NCBI GenBank assembly: GCA_905182125.1
Contig: CAJJAV010000006.1
Span: 1-64,000 of the forward strand
Direction of reading: 5' to 3'
DNA: 64,000 bases
DNA from: an uncultured Candidatus Poseidoniales archaeon
Lineage (GTDB): Archaea > Thermoplasmatota > Poseidoniia > Poseidoniales > Poseidoniaceae
Shown here piece after piece: positions 19,101 to 26,241 of this stretch (position 1 is the first letter of the stretch; every line of letters starts with the position of its first letter). Position numbers and translations under genes: made by a program. Below the pieces are notes generated by a model, which was given only the letters and a program-made list of their open reading frames with translations, had not been told where the DNA came from and made no database searches.

Positions 19101-19453
19101 TGCTGGGCAAGATCACCCCACACGGGGTGGACGCCATCCGCAAGGCAAGCATTCCGGAGGGAAGTTTCTGTCGTCTCCCATTCAGAATCCCATTCCTCTT
19201 TGTTGAGGAGTTTGTGTGCGAGCAAAACGGCGAGTCGGTATGCGTCCGAAAAGTCACTTGGGAGCACCATCTCTTGGGCCGATGGAATGGTATCCATTGG
19301 GCCTGATGTGCTGCGGCCACCTCGGCGGCTTCGGGTGCGGCGGGCGTTGTTTGGGCGGCGCATTGGAGAGGGTTGGTCATCTTCATCTGCTGCTGGTAGT
19401 TCTGTTTCTGCTACGGCGAGCAAGAGGATTGGGCGCCATGGTTTTTCTAACAA
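16151..19453 (-). CDS. Large helical protein with C-terminal PIN-like nuclease domain
   Basis: At least 1100 residues. The N-terminus has a Pro/Asp-rich and then Arg-rich linker (RRPNNARRTRSRRGGRS), followed by ~750 residues of alpha-helical, repeat-like sequence without a recognised family. The last ~230 residues look like a PIN nuclease: VLVDTNVLVDAL (first acidic residue), KIVKQELSGIA (Glu) and VLVATRDSDFTLVSRAFEE (two Asp), then a short helix. PIN domains cleave RNA. The only canonical start is TTG 19453, but the frame is open and protein-like for ~38 codons upstream; see findings. It converges on icd with 7 bp between. May act in RNA processing or decay; this is inference. Confidence 0.7.
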   Translation of the reverse strand: MLEKPWRPILLLAVAETELPAADEDDQPSPMRRPNNARRTRSRRGGRSTSGPMDTIPSAQEMVLPSDFSDAYRLAVLLAHKLLNKEEWDSEWETTETSLRNACLADGVHPVWGDLAQHTPLFGQFAAFPVAKPKKTASKKKVNSSAGAIDPMNTSDLAEALEALSGAVDTAEAQVAMRTVGSQLSSGRSLNPAPLLFELEGPASIISALLSIASGLDSEPSLSKVEKVDADLAAALTDLVQLRNGQVADWKASSNAPGDHSLARSRRFLAWHHPPESTSALKAKTLTEGLDLLREGKAPTQAIERVMWWRLAALHREGSTKETVETLIALKLDAHAELSHLLPLISDLNNADVQAWLSAQIPHLDDGALVDIICSEGLDTALQALAAKHLSEENGEAWENVLPIVIDIYTRSMNLRRLSEIIVKNDLTPMSHPYETLLAAHLLAAGKDNDLWHAVRSARERALDSIHSTDAPPSFSSTSEALLMLFEGENVDDERIGILLNKSGLLAFGVIRRALREGGSGIVETKELTSLEESIAEAELSQMERNLFAAVIDTLRLNRVALMLQHGTSNDDIVEGVNTLLSNENIPTAMIHSVRHLVLEHDLGLPSMVRWYQTNDPLSPWHTLARASVSASEKDELNAARDYRRAGDHEGFDYEHKIVLYRKSLIHLAFAEQWKEAVELLDAQPALRSALTKRFQLYLRVSHMSTKDTNAATRLLKDFVRSTKMVPQENEEGEMVDVEVTYFAEDDLDMLKTYPLEHSRVLPADPFSGRVTAAVNSLQKNRRRQRNAFDTRFTQLMQGPSPSLKDLYELASEAAQEKPVEGLMFLERAQNKGQFSVREIKRIAVAEQGLFSTFRENIPNASRRYLRNLSLSPLVLVDTNVLVDALMDAIKQRLEVFTEASLDISGHGHFHHVLLKRAQEGKIELWLPKIVKQELSGIASDLGFLRSRFSDLLVPPSMLDTVFCKEVIGELVDQVLQDYNTWRPMDLQIESEADDEANKELVVDFLREYTEIYEEITAMKRTRGEPARTVVDGLDVYPEAPDRTLMRIALHLAQQTLGNLGTVLVATRDSDFTLVSRAFEERFGFGVAKNSRALNSFLHG

Positions 19454-19700
19454 TTGCCAATCCGGAGTTCGGACGACAAAGGACTGGCGACGGACTTTTG
19501 GTGCGTTTGATTTGAACGCAACTTCAAGGCAGTTCGCCAGATAGTTCTCCTGCAGAATGCTCGCCCCTCATCTGTTGGCTCCACCTACCCTCCTTCAACC
19601 CACCGGCACGGTGCACTCCTCGGTGAACCATCGATTGAGCCAACTTGTCCAGCAACAACAATGAAGCAAGGAAACCTGCCAAGGGGTGAAGGCGAGTTCA

Positions 19701-20171
19701 ATGGACCCCGTGAATGCAATCGTGATGCTTCTGCACCCACTGCTTGCGTCAGCGTTGTTGGTGTGGGTCTGGTGGCAATATTCATGGCGGAAAAAAAGCC
19801 ACGAACTCAAAGGAGAGGAACGGAAAGATGCCCGCAGCCGTCACGAACGCATGGGTGAACGGCTGCTTTGGGCGAGCTTTGGCGTGATCATGGTGGCTTT
19901 TATGGCTCGAGCCGTTGTTGGCCTGCGCACAAATGGAGACGCTTTTTCGAACCTTATGCCGCAAAGTTTGCATGGATTCATGGGTCCTGTTGGGTTTGCA
20001 TTGTTGTTCTTACTCGCCCGAATGGGTCGAAAAGCAAAGAGGGCGCGGAACAATGGAGAAAAATTCAGTCACCACGTTTTGAAGCATGGTCGAGCGGCCG
20101 ACTTGGTTGTCGTTCTCGTTTTTATTCACGCTTTCCTTGGATTTCTGTACCTGTTCATGGTCCTCGGATGA
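19701..20171 (+). CDS. Four-helix membrane protein, DUF4079-like
   Basis: About 156 residues with four hydrophobic helices: VNAIVMLLHPLLASALLVWVW, LLWASFGVIMVAFMARAVVG, SLHGFMGPVGFALLFLLAR and ADLVVVLVFIHAFLGFLYLF. A His sits in several helices (LLHPLLA, SLHGFMG, FIHAFLG), the pattern of DUF4079 proteins and b-type cytochromes of the b561 fold; haem binding is possible but not shown. Charged loops lie between the helices. ATG 19701 (MDPVNAIV) is preferred over GTG 19686. It converges exactly on the DHH phosphoesterase gene with no gap. Confidence 0.65.
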   Translation: MDPVNAIVMLLHPLLASALLVWVWWQYSWRKKSHELKGEERKDARSRHERMGERLLWASFGVIMVAFMARAVVGLRTNGDAFSNLMPQSLHGFMGPVGFALLFLLARMGRKAKRARNNGEKFSHHVLKHGRAADLVVVLVFIHAFLGFLYLFMVLG

Positions 20172-21170
20172 TCAACGAATGACCAATGCTTTGTCGCGGT
20201 TGGTCCACATACCCATCCACACTTCGAGGTTGGCATCAACGCCAGGTGGCTGCACCCGGCACCCGCACGCATTCGCATGGCCGCCACCTGTCGGGTCAAG
20301 CGCCGTGGCAAGCCGAGAGAGGTCGTACTTCCCCTGCCCGTTTGGAAGGAAAGAATTGGCGTAGAAACTGGCAGACAAAGCGGGGCGTTCTGGAGTGTCG
20401 ATTGACCCGTCAGCATAGCCGTGAACAATGCAACACGCATCGGCCTTATCGCCAGCCCAAGCCGTGACGAGATAGCCGTTTGAACGGACGCCTTTTTCAT
20501 CCATCCTGCAGATTGCCAATCGGTCAACGATGGTCGTGTGCGCTTCGACGACGAGTTGTGCTGCCGCTCGTTCTGATTTCGCACGTTTCACATGAGGGGC
20601 AATGGCCTGATCGGCCAACACTTCCGAAAGTTGAAGGCCTTTGGAAAGCATGTCGAGAAGTCGATGCATGTGGTCTGGTTCTCTGAGCGAAAGGGAACGA
20701 GCGAGTTGCAAAATCGGTCCGTCTTTCATGAAGGCTTCACGGCTGATCTGCCCAGAGTCTAAAGCATCCACGACGGGCATGATTTCTTCGAGATGGGTCA
20801 GATCGATGTAGGGGCTAAGGACATCATAGGCCAAGCGAGCTGCTGATGGTGTGGCTTCCCAGTGGCAGGTTCCACCGTTAGCAACAAACTCAGCCTCTTC
20901 CGCATCATTAGGACGGTTGGTTTGGTGGTGATCCAAATACCACCCACAATCGGGATGGAACGGTAAATCGACCATTGCGGTTTGGCGGTCGACCAGGTGA
21001 TCGATGGCGCCTGAGCGAACCAAAGCAGCATGTGCAAAATGAACGACTGCTTCTGGGTTCGCTGCTTTTAGTACCGCTGCAGCGCACAATCCATCGAGAT
21101 CAGAATCGGCAATGATGGAGGTGAATTTCGGCAAGCCTGCCGCTTCAAGCACGTTGCCTTTCTGTCCCAT
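20172..21170 (-). CDS. DHH family phosphoesterase
   Basis: About 332 residues of the DHH/DHHA1 superfamily (RecJ, nanoRNase, archaeal RecJ-like/GAN). Motif I is IIADSDLDGLCAAAVL, motif II VDLPFHPDCGWYLDHHQTN with the DHH-type triad as DHH, and the C-terminal DHHA1 domain ends with the glycine-rich GGGHANACGCRV. Such proteins cleave phosphodiester bonds in short RNA, DNA or nucleotides with Mn2+. I chose ATG 21170 (MGQKGNVLEAAG), because longer forms would overlap the divergent Nudix gene and carry no domain. Substrate not determined. Confidence 0.88.
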   Translation of the reverse strand: MGQKGNVLEAAGLPKFTSIIADSDLDGLCAAAVLKAANPEAVVHFAHAALVRSGAIDHLVDRQTAMVDLPFHPDCGWYLDHHQTNRPNDAEEAEFVANGGTCHWEATPSAARLAYDVLSPYIDLTHLEEIMPVVDALDSGQISREAFMKDGPILQLARSLSLREPDHMHRLLDMLSKGLQLSEVLADQAIAPHVKRAKSERAAAQLVVEAHTTIVDRLAICRMDEKGVRSNGYLVTAWAGDKADACCIVHGYADGSIDTPERPALSASFYANSFLPNGQGKYDLSRLATALDPTGGGHANACGCRVQPPGVDANLEVWMGMWTNRDKALVIR

Positions 21171-21258
21171 GACTCGAAGGGGAGGCAACGTGCACAAGAA
21201 GATTTGTGGAATCACAACCGCCACAAAGGACTTGAGCAACGGCCTTCCAGTGCGAGTT

Positions 21259-21669
21259 ATGGAGACTTCCTGCGGGGTGGTACTGGTCAACTACGGGACA
21301 ATCCTGTTGCTTCAGTATCCTCAGGGCCACTGGGATTTCCCAAAGGGTCACGTCGAAGAAGACGATGATGATCATCATGCTACTGCTCGTAGAGAATTAG
21401 CTGAGGAAACCGGCATCGATAAAATCGAATTCGTCGAGGGTTTTGCTGAGCGAAGCGAATACAGTTACTGGCACAGGGGCAAGAAAAAGGAGAAGCAGGT
21501 TCACTGGTACCTCGCTCAAACCGAACAACTCACGGTCAAACTTTCTCACGAACATCGTGGCTACATGTGGTTAGATTGGGACATGGCCGAACAACAACTG
21601 TCTCATGAAGAAACAACCCGTGTTCTTCAATCAGCGCGCCAGTACATGGTGGCCGCTGGCCTCGACTGA
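21259..21669 (+). CDS. Nudix hydrolase, Ap4A-hydrolase-like
   Basis: About 136 residues. The sequence METSCGVVLVNYGTILLLQY, WDFPKGHVEE and the Nudix helix RRELAEETGI match diadenosine tetraphosphate hydrolases of archaea and bacteria, as do YSYWHRGKKKEKQVHWYLA and GYMWLDWDMAEQQL. Between the first Gly of the box and REL there is one residue more than the canonical spacing, and the first box Glu is replaced by Asp (see findings). ATG 21259 is chosen; GTG 21250 is possible. It is divergent from the DHH gene and abuts the convergent PduO gene. Confidence 0.85.
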   Translation: METSCGVVLVNYGTILLLQYPQGHWDFPKGHVEEDDDDHHATARRELAEETGIDKIEFVEGFAERSEYSYWHRGKKKEKQVHWYLAQTEQLTVKLSHEHRGYMWLDWDMAEQQLSHEETTRVLQSARQYMVAAGLD

Positions 21670-22365
21670 TCAAAGGGCTTCGAAATCTTCATCCGATGCA
21701 TACAGGCGGCGAATCCGTTCTGCCACCCCTGTTTCAGGTCCTCTTTTCCCAAGTGGTAGCCACAAGGTTTCATCATGACCGAGTCCTGCTGTCACCCAAC
21801 GGCCCAAGACGAACAACCAATCTGAAAGACGATTCAAGTACACCTGTACATTTGGCCGAACCGATCCTTCGCCTTCGTGTTCCTTGAGGCGGATGACGGA
21901 ACGTTCGAGGCGGCGTGTTACCGTCCTTGCGAGATGCAGCATGGCTTCAGGGCCATGGCCTGCTGGGAGGATGAAACTTGTGAGAGGCTCTACATGTTCG
22001 AGCCAAGCGTCCATCTCGCTGACCAGAACATCGCTTTGTTGCTCACTGATCAAGACCATGTATTCTGGTAGTTCTGTCGGAACACAGGCCAGTTCAGCAC
22101 CGAGATCGAACAGTTCGTTCTGAACGCGAGTGAGCACCATGGAAAGGATGGTTTGAACGCGTTGTACGGTCGCACGGTCGCCGCCATCCTCATGCTTTGG
22201 CAAGCGGTTTGCTTCCATGGCAACCAAACCAAAAATCGAATTCAGTTCATCGCATGTCCCAACGACTTCGAAACGTGGATCTGCTTTCGAACGGCGTGAA
22301 CCGTCAACGAGTGATGTTTGACCTTCGTCGCCGCCGCCAGTGTAAACACGATTGATTCGAACCAT
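21670..22365 (-). CDS. pduO: Cob(I)alamin adenosyltransferase, PduO type
   Basis: About 231 residues. It transfers adenosyl from ATP to cob(I)alamin to make the B12 coenzyme. Family signs: the N-terminal ATP loop YTGGGDEGQTSLVDGSR, VVGTCDELNSIFGL, and the C-terminal helix segment RLERSVIRLKE...VYLNRLSDWLFVLGRW with the conserved R-x3-E and N-R-L-S-D. Length is slightly above the usual 185-200, due to a longer middle insertion (EANRLPKHEDGGDRATVQR). ATG 22365 (MVRINRVYTGGG) is preferred over upstream Met codons. DUF2203 lies 23 bp upstream on the same strand. Confidence 0.92.
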   Translation of the reverse strand: MVRINRVYTGGGDEGQTSLVDGSRRSKADPRFEVVGTCDELNSIFGLVAMEANRLPKHEDGGDRATVQRVQTILSMVLTRVQNELFDLGAELACVPTELPEYMVLISEQQSDVLVSEMDAWLEHVEPLTSFILPAGHGPEAMLHLARTVTRRLERSVIRLKEHEGEGSVRPNVQVYLNRLSDWLFVLGRWVTAGLGHDETLWLPLGKRGPETGVAERIRRLYASDEDFEAL

Positions 22366-22388
22366 ATGCTCCCCTAAGCCGAGCCAAG

Positions 22389-22832
22389 TCACGCTTCTAT
22401 GAGTGGTTTTCGGGCCGTAAAGCTGGCATCGATTGGATGGTACCATTCGATATCCTCTTCACCAAGACTCCATGAATACAAAGCCAAATGCTCATCCACA
22501 ACACCATACCACTCCAAACGCCCAGGTTCAAGACAAGCGATTCTGGTTCCAGTTGCTTCGACCTTAGCGGTGGTGTGTTGCCAGTGGGCGACCAGTTGGG
22601 CAAGGTGTTCAGCAACCTCAACAACATGCTCATTTTCCGCGGCGAGGGATTCGAGAAGAACTTCGAGTTCTTCGGTGAGATCGTGAGCCTCATCGCTCAT
22701 TGCTTGAAGTTCAGCCAACCATCGGGTGACCTTTGGTAGGTTTTCACGGGCCTCTTCGATGGTAACAAGACGGGCGCCTCTTGGAAGAACCCTGAGCGCT
22801 GCATCCTGATCACGTAATGAACATGTGTCCAT
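22389..22832 (-). CDS. DUF2203 family protein
   Basis: About 147 residues. The sequence has the DUF2203 pattern: RLVTIEEARENLPKVTRWLAEL at the start (cited in part), a long helical hairpin rich in Glu and Leu, then the compact C-terminal segment IACLEPGRLEWYGVVDE, YSWSLGEEDIEWYHPIDASF and the terminal RKPL. The family's function is unknown. A GTG at 22874 would add 14 residues (SGRP... type, no domain). It precedes pduO by 23 bp, so the two may be co-transcribed. Confidence 0.75.
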   Translation of the reverse strand: MDTCSLRDQDAALRVLPRGARLVTIEEARENLPKVTRWLAELQAMSDEAHDLTEELEVLLESLAAENEHVVEVAEHLAQLVAHWQHTTAKVEATGTRIACLEPGRLEWYGVVDEHLALYSWSLGEEDIEWYHPIDASFTARKPLIEA

Positions 22833-23008
22833 TGGTCGACCTGAAAAGAACGGCGCCTCTCCTGTATCTCTCACATGCGTTCCTTTATTTGACGGACCAT
22901 CAAGTCATCGGCGAAAACATTTGATTTTTGCCAGATTTTGGGTGTCGCGTTAATTTTCGCCGGGATTGAGGGGGGAGGCCATCCCTCGAATATTTTTGAA
23001 AATGAACA

Positions 23009-23290
23009 CTAAGCCATGGATGGCTGAGTTGTCCTTCCAAGCCATGTCTTCTGAACCACTTTCTTGACGAGAAGCACCCCCAAACTGATCCATACGACAA
23101 CTTCAATCCCTACGACGATGTAGTACAATGGGCCAAGGTCTTGGAGCAGCGTTAACGCATCATACGGTACACCGTTGAACGCCATATAGATGGATTGCGA
23201 GAAGAGGCTTGAAGCAAACCAAATGAAGATTGCATACCAAAGCACTGCGCTCATGGTCGTGTTGTTCCGCTCGGTTCCCACTTGTTCCAT
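23009..23290 (-). CDS. Small membrane protein with two TM helices
   Basis: 93 residues, no recognised family. Two hydrophobic helices, AVLWYAIFIWFASSLFSQSIY and YYIVVGIEVVVWISLGVLLV, flank a short extracellular-type loop, and the C-terminus is basic (KKVVQKTWLGR). A TATA-like box ends 21 nt before the ATG, which fits a leaderless transcript and supports this start over Met13. It stands between two other membrane or orphan genes on the same strand. Confidence 0.7.
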   Translation of the reverse strand: MEQVGTERNNTTMSAVLWYAIFIWFASSLFSQSIYMAFNGVPYDALTLLQDLGPLYYIVVGIEVVVWISLGVLLVKKVVQKTWLGRTTQPSMA

Positions 23291-23310
23291 GATACTATAT
23301 CGACTTCTAA

Positions 23311-23318
23311 GATATTAA
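23311..23318 (-). promoter_or_regulatory. TATA box for the 93-aa membrane protein gene
   Basis: On the minus strand the sequence TTAATATC lies with its end ~21 nt before the ATG at 23290. This places the transcription start at or next to the start codon, a leaderless arrangement common in archaea. Confidence 0.55.
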
Positions 23319-23410
23319 ATCCTTTGCTTATTTGTTCGTAATCCAATCGAAAGGAGGTGAAAGCCGTAGTATTCTTCCTGAAAGGGGCCCTTTTGACCCG
23401 GAAAAAGGTG

Positions 23411-24178
23411 TCATTCCTCTTCTGCATTCAAAGCTGGAAGAGAGGAAGCAGCATCGGGATCAATTCGAATGAGTGCGTCGTGAATGGCTACGATCCATTC
23501 TGGAGCGACGCCTTTTTCTCCACCCACATCGCAAAGGGCTTGCCACCATTCCTCTGCTTTTTCATCATCCCCGATGAACAGGTTAAGGCGGTGCAAAGCG
23601 ACGTACGCCATTGGATTGAGGTGCTCTTCTTCCGCATCCCACCCTTTCTCAAAGCATGAAATGGCTCCGTCTGGACCGCCGAGGAAACCACGGTGCAAAG
23701 CAACCATGCCTGCTTGGCTCCACGCCAACGGCAAACGTCCGATCAATAATCCTCGGAACACAAGCCATGTCTGGCCACCTCCAAGCACCACCAGAGAAAG
23801 GAAACCTGACCACTGTTCAACGGTGTTCAAATCTTTCCAAGTTGTGACCATCAAGCCGCCGACACCTACGCAGAACATGAACCCGGAAAAGGGTGCGATC
23901 AAGACTTCCCTGCGCGTTCGAATCAAATGGTGAATGCCCACTAAAAGACCGAATGAACCGATTGCGGTCAGCACGGTAAGGTGGCCGATCACCGAAACGG
24001 GCCTTGGTGCCAATTGACCCAAAGCAAGGAGGAGAGCGATGCCCAGTACGAGGGAGCCGAATCGTTTCGATGGAAGAGGGAATGGCTGGCTTCGAGAGCC
24101 AAGGATCAAGACAAGGCCAATCAGGGCCTCAAAACCGACCAAAACCCAGCGAAGGCCCTCCTGTTCTAACAACAACAT
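23411..24178 (-). CDS. Multi-pass membrane protein with soluble C-terminal helical domain
   Basis: 255 residues, no recognised family. Residues ~10-155 contain five or six hydrophobic helices (WVLVGFEALIGLVLILGS, SLVLGIALLLALGQL, VIGHLTVLTAIGSFGLLVG, FSGFMFCVGVGGLMV, GFLSLVVLGGGQTWLVF). The last ~90 residues are soluble and helical, with a TPR-like pair 'GGPDGAISCFEKGWDAE' and 'AYVALHRLNLFIGDDEKAEEWW'. The tail is acidic. RlmH lies upstream on the same strand, 48 bp away. Function unknown. Confidence 0.7.
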   Translation of the reverse strand: MLLLEQEGLRWVLVGFEALIGLVLILGSRSQPFPLPSKRFGSLVLGIALLLALGQLAPRPVSVIGHLTVLTAIGSFGLLVGIHHLIRTRREVLIAPFSGFMFCVGVGGLMVTTWKDLNTVEQWSGFLSLVVLGGGQTWLVFRGLLIGRLPLAWSQAGMVALHRGFLGGPDGAISCFEKGWDAEEEHLNPMAYVALHRLNLFIGDDEKAEEWWQALCDVGGEKGVAPEWIVAIHDALIRIDPDAASSLPALNAEEE

Positions 24179-24226
24179 GTCTTGCCTCCAAAGTGGGCGA
24201 TTCTTCGATGCTTCTTGACCCTTTTG

Positions 24227-24658
24227 TCAGGCTTTGTGGTAGTCTGAGCCTCGAAGAATTTCTGTGCATCGGTACACTTGTTCCATCAAGACGACGCTCG
24301 CCAGTTCGTGAGGCATCGTCATCGGCGAGAGGGAAAGTCGCTGGCAGGCACATGTTGGTTTTTCAGTCCAGCCCTCCGCAGGGCCAATCGCCAAATGAAC
24401 TGTTTTCGTACCAACAGACCAATTTTTGAATCGCTCGGCAAAGGCGAGCGATGAATCCATGGCACCGCCCTCGTCCATCAAATACAGGTCGCCGGGCAAG
24501 CCACAGAGTAAATCGAGGTACGCTTTCGAAGAGATTTTGCTTGAGTGAACTTCCAATTTCACGCCTCGACTTTGAGTCCGTTCGGCATACATTTCGAGCA
24601 CGCGACGCAGATCTTTCTGTTTGGCCACACCGTGAAGATGAATGACGACACGACCCAT
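24227..24658 (-). CDS. rlmH: RlmH-like SPOUT methyltransferase
   Basis: About 143 residues of the SPOUT family related to bacterial RlmH, which methylates pseudouridine in helix 69 of 23S rRNA. The signature is at the C-terminus: LAIGPAEGW (SAM-knot glycines), then [20 protein letters not shown] and the closing [15 protein letters not shown], which parallels the bacterial 'LS.m...H.l.R..l.EQlYRa..i..g.pYHk'. ATG 24658 ([10 protein letters not shown]) gives the expected beta-strand start. The FUN14-like gene ends 35 bp upstream. rRNA target is inferred from family. Confidence 0.85.
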   Translation of the reverse strand: MGRVVIHLHGVAKQKDLRRVLEMYAERTQSRGVKLEVHSSKISSKAYLDLLCGLPGDLYLMDEGGAMDSSLAFAERFKNWSVGTKTVHLAIGPAEGWTEKPTCACQRLSLSPMTMPHELASVVLMEQVYRCTEILRGSDYHKA

Positions 24659-24693
24659 GATGTGGCCTGATGCTCTTGGTTGATGAACTTGCA

Positions 24694-25014
24694 TCAAGCC
24701 TTGAGTTTGTTGACAATCCAAAAGCCAACAACAAAGCTGGCTCCAAATGTTCCGAGTTCAACAAAGGATTCCAGCAAGGTGACGGCCTCCTCAAGCGCTT
24801 TATTGCCGTTTTCAACAAGACCCAGTGTCAAACGTTCCCAGTCCACGACAAGGATTCCGCGCGATTCAAGCCATTTCAAAAGGATGAACTCGCCAATCAA
24901 AAACCACTGCAAAACTTTGCTTGCCATCGACCAAAGAAAACCGAGAATTGCGCCTAAAATAATACCTTCAATCGCTGCCGAACCCAGTAATTCTATCCAC
25001 ATATCCGCATTCAT
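24694..25014 (-). CDS. FUN14-domain-like membrane protein
   Basis: 106 residues with the layout of short archaeal and bacterial FUN14 proteins: a glycine-rich helix [20 protein letters not shown], a second helix ending in [18 protein letters not shown] (the family's 'yl...g.i.vdw..l'), and a terminal helix [16 protein letters not shown]. The function in prokaryotes is unknown. A TATA-like GATATAATCC (about 25037-25046 on the minus strand) lies ~22 nt before the ATG, consistent with a leaderless transcript that may continue into rlmH. Confidence 0.65.
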   Translation of the reverse strand: MNADMWIELLGSAAIEGIILGAILGFLWSMASKVLQWFLIGEFILLKWLESRGILVVDWERLTLGLVENGNKALEEAVTLLESFVELGTFGASFVVGFWIVNKLKA

Positions 25015-25088
25015 GACGTTGCGACCGCTTCAAGGATTATATCTCTTTCAACAGATGGCGTTAAGGGTTCTCGTTCCTTCAGCAATAC

Positions 25089-25430
25089 ATGGGATGGTGG
25101 CCGTTCACATCAAAGAACAAATCCAAGCGGAAGCGCGTTGATGACCCGCTCCTGAAAGATGCTCGGTCCTGGGTCTCGGAATTGCGCGACCTATGCGAGA
25201 TGAATTTCGAGCAACCCGAAGAAGCACGGCGGCGAATTCGACACATGCAGGTCGAATGGCACGACGCCATGGAACAAGGGGTTCTCAGCGCTTCAAACCG
25301 CGAGGGGCTTGAAGCACGTGCGTTCCGTTTGCTCAGTTGTGAAGACGAGGAATGGATGCAATGGCTCGATGACCTCGATTTCTGGAAACTTGGTTGGAAA
25401 CCTGCTTCCTCGACCGATAACGAGGCTTGA
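25089..25430 (+). CDS. Small charged hypothetical protein
   Basis: 113 residues, no recognised family. A basic start (TSKNKSKRKRVDDP) precedes a helical, charge-rich body with many Trp (WWPF, ARSWVSEL, VEWHDAME, EWMQWLDDLDFWKLGW). No TM segment. The PGES2-like gene follows 25 bp later on the same strand, so co-transcription is likely. Confidence 0.65.
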   Translation: MGWWPFTSKNKSKRKRVDDPLLKDARSWVSELRDLCEMNFEQPEEARRRIRHMQVEWHDAMEQGVLSASNREGLEARAFRLLSCEDEEWMQWLDDLDFWKLGWKPASSTDNEA

Positions 25431-25455
25431 AGAAGGGGGGGCGATAGGCCCACCC

Positions 25456-26148
25456 ATGGGTCAAACCCCAACCCTTCACATGCTCTACACTTGTCCTTTC
25501 TGTTGGAAGGTACGAAGCGTGATTGAACACCTTGGTATGGATGTAAACTATGTCAGCGTCAATGGCATGAAGATCAAGAAGACTGTGGCGTTTGCAGATA
25601 ATTGGGGCAGGGTGCCTGTGTTCACCGATGAAAATGGAAAGCACTTTGTCGATTCCACACCGCTCATGAAGCACATTGATGCAGCTTACAACGATGGTAA
25701 AATGGCAGCAATGGGCGAATCGACTCGTCAAGAAACCTGGCTTGACTGGGCCGATGCTAAGGTCTCCAAAGCAACGGTTCCAATCCTCTATGGGTCTCTT
25801 GGTGCAGCGTTTAAAACCACCATGAGAATTTCTAAATTGGAGAAATTCGGCTTCTTTTCAAAGCGACTCTATGCGTGGGCAGGGTTCCCAATCATGTGGG
25901 GGATCATCGCACGCAAGCGGGTCAAAAAAGACGGTCGAACTCCAAAGAAACTGTGGCATGATTTGTTGACAGAATTCACCGATGAACACGGCGACAAACC
26001 ATTTTTCGGTGGCAGTGAACCTGACCTCGTCGATTTTTCGATGTTTGGCTACACCCGCTCCATCTCGCCATTCTCACAATTTGCTTTGCTCGAAGATCAC
26101 GAAAAAGGCATGGCGTGGTACCGTCGTATGGAAGCTACACTCCAATGA
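25456..26148 (+). CDS. Glutathione S-transferase-like protein, PGES2 type
   Basis: 230 residues. An N-terminal glutaredoxin-fold domain carries MLYTCPFCWKVRSVIEHLG with a CxxC redox motif, a cis-Pro segment RVPVFTDENG, and DSTPLMKHID. The C-terminal helical domain has the segment KPFFGGSEPDLVDFSMFGYTRS, as in microsomal prostaglandin E synthase 2 and related GST proteins, and ends WYRRMEATLQ. An internal hydrophobic stretch (RLYAWAGFPIMWGIIA) may touch the membrane. ATG 25456 starts directly before the fold; the upstream open frame overlaps the preceding gene. Role probably in thiol redox; the substrate is unknown. Confidence 0.8.
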   Translation: MGQTPTLHMLYTCPFCWKVRSVIEHLGMDVNYVSVNGMKIKKTVAFADNWGRVPVFTDENGKHFVDSTPLMKHIDAAYNDGKMAAMGESTRQETWLDWADAKVSKATVPILYGSLGAAFKTTMRISKLEKFGFFSKRLYAWAGFPIMWGIIARKRVKKDGRTPKKLWHDLLTEFTDEHGDKPFFGGSEPDLVDFSMFGYTRSISPFSQFALLEDHEKGMAWYRRMEATLQ

Positions 26149-26241
26149 GGGATTGGCCTGGAATCTGTTGAAGTTTCAGGAATACGCTTTGAATGCGTAC
26201 CTGCAACAACCATCTACATTGGGACCGACAAAGGCGGTTGG

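Noticed and set aside
26146..26148. TGA readthrough (or selenocysteine) joining the PGES2-like and FGE-like genes
   Set aside because: The PGES2-like protein ends naturally there and a single-base change in GGG gives a simple ATGA overlap.
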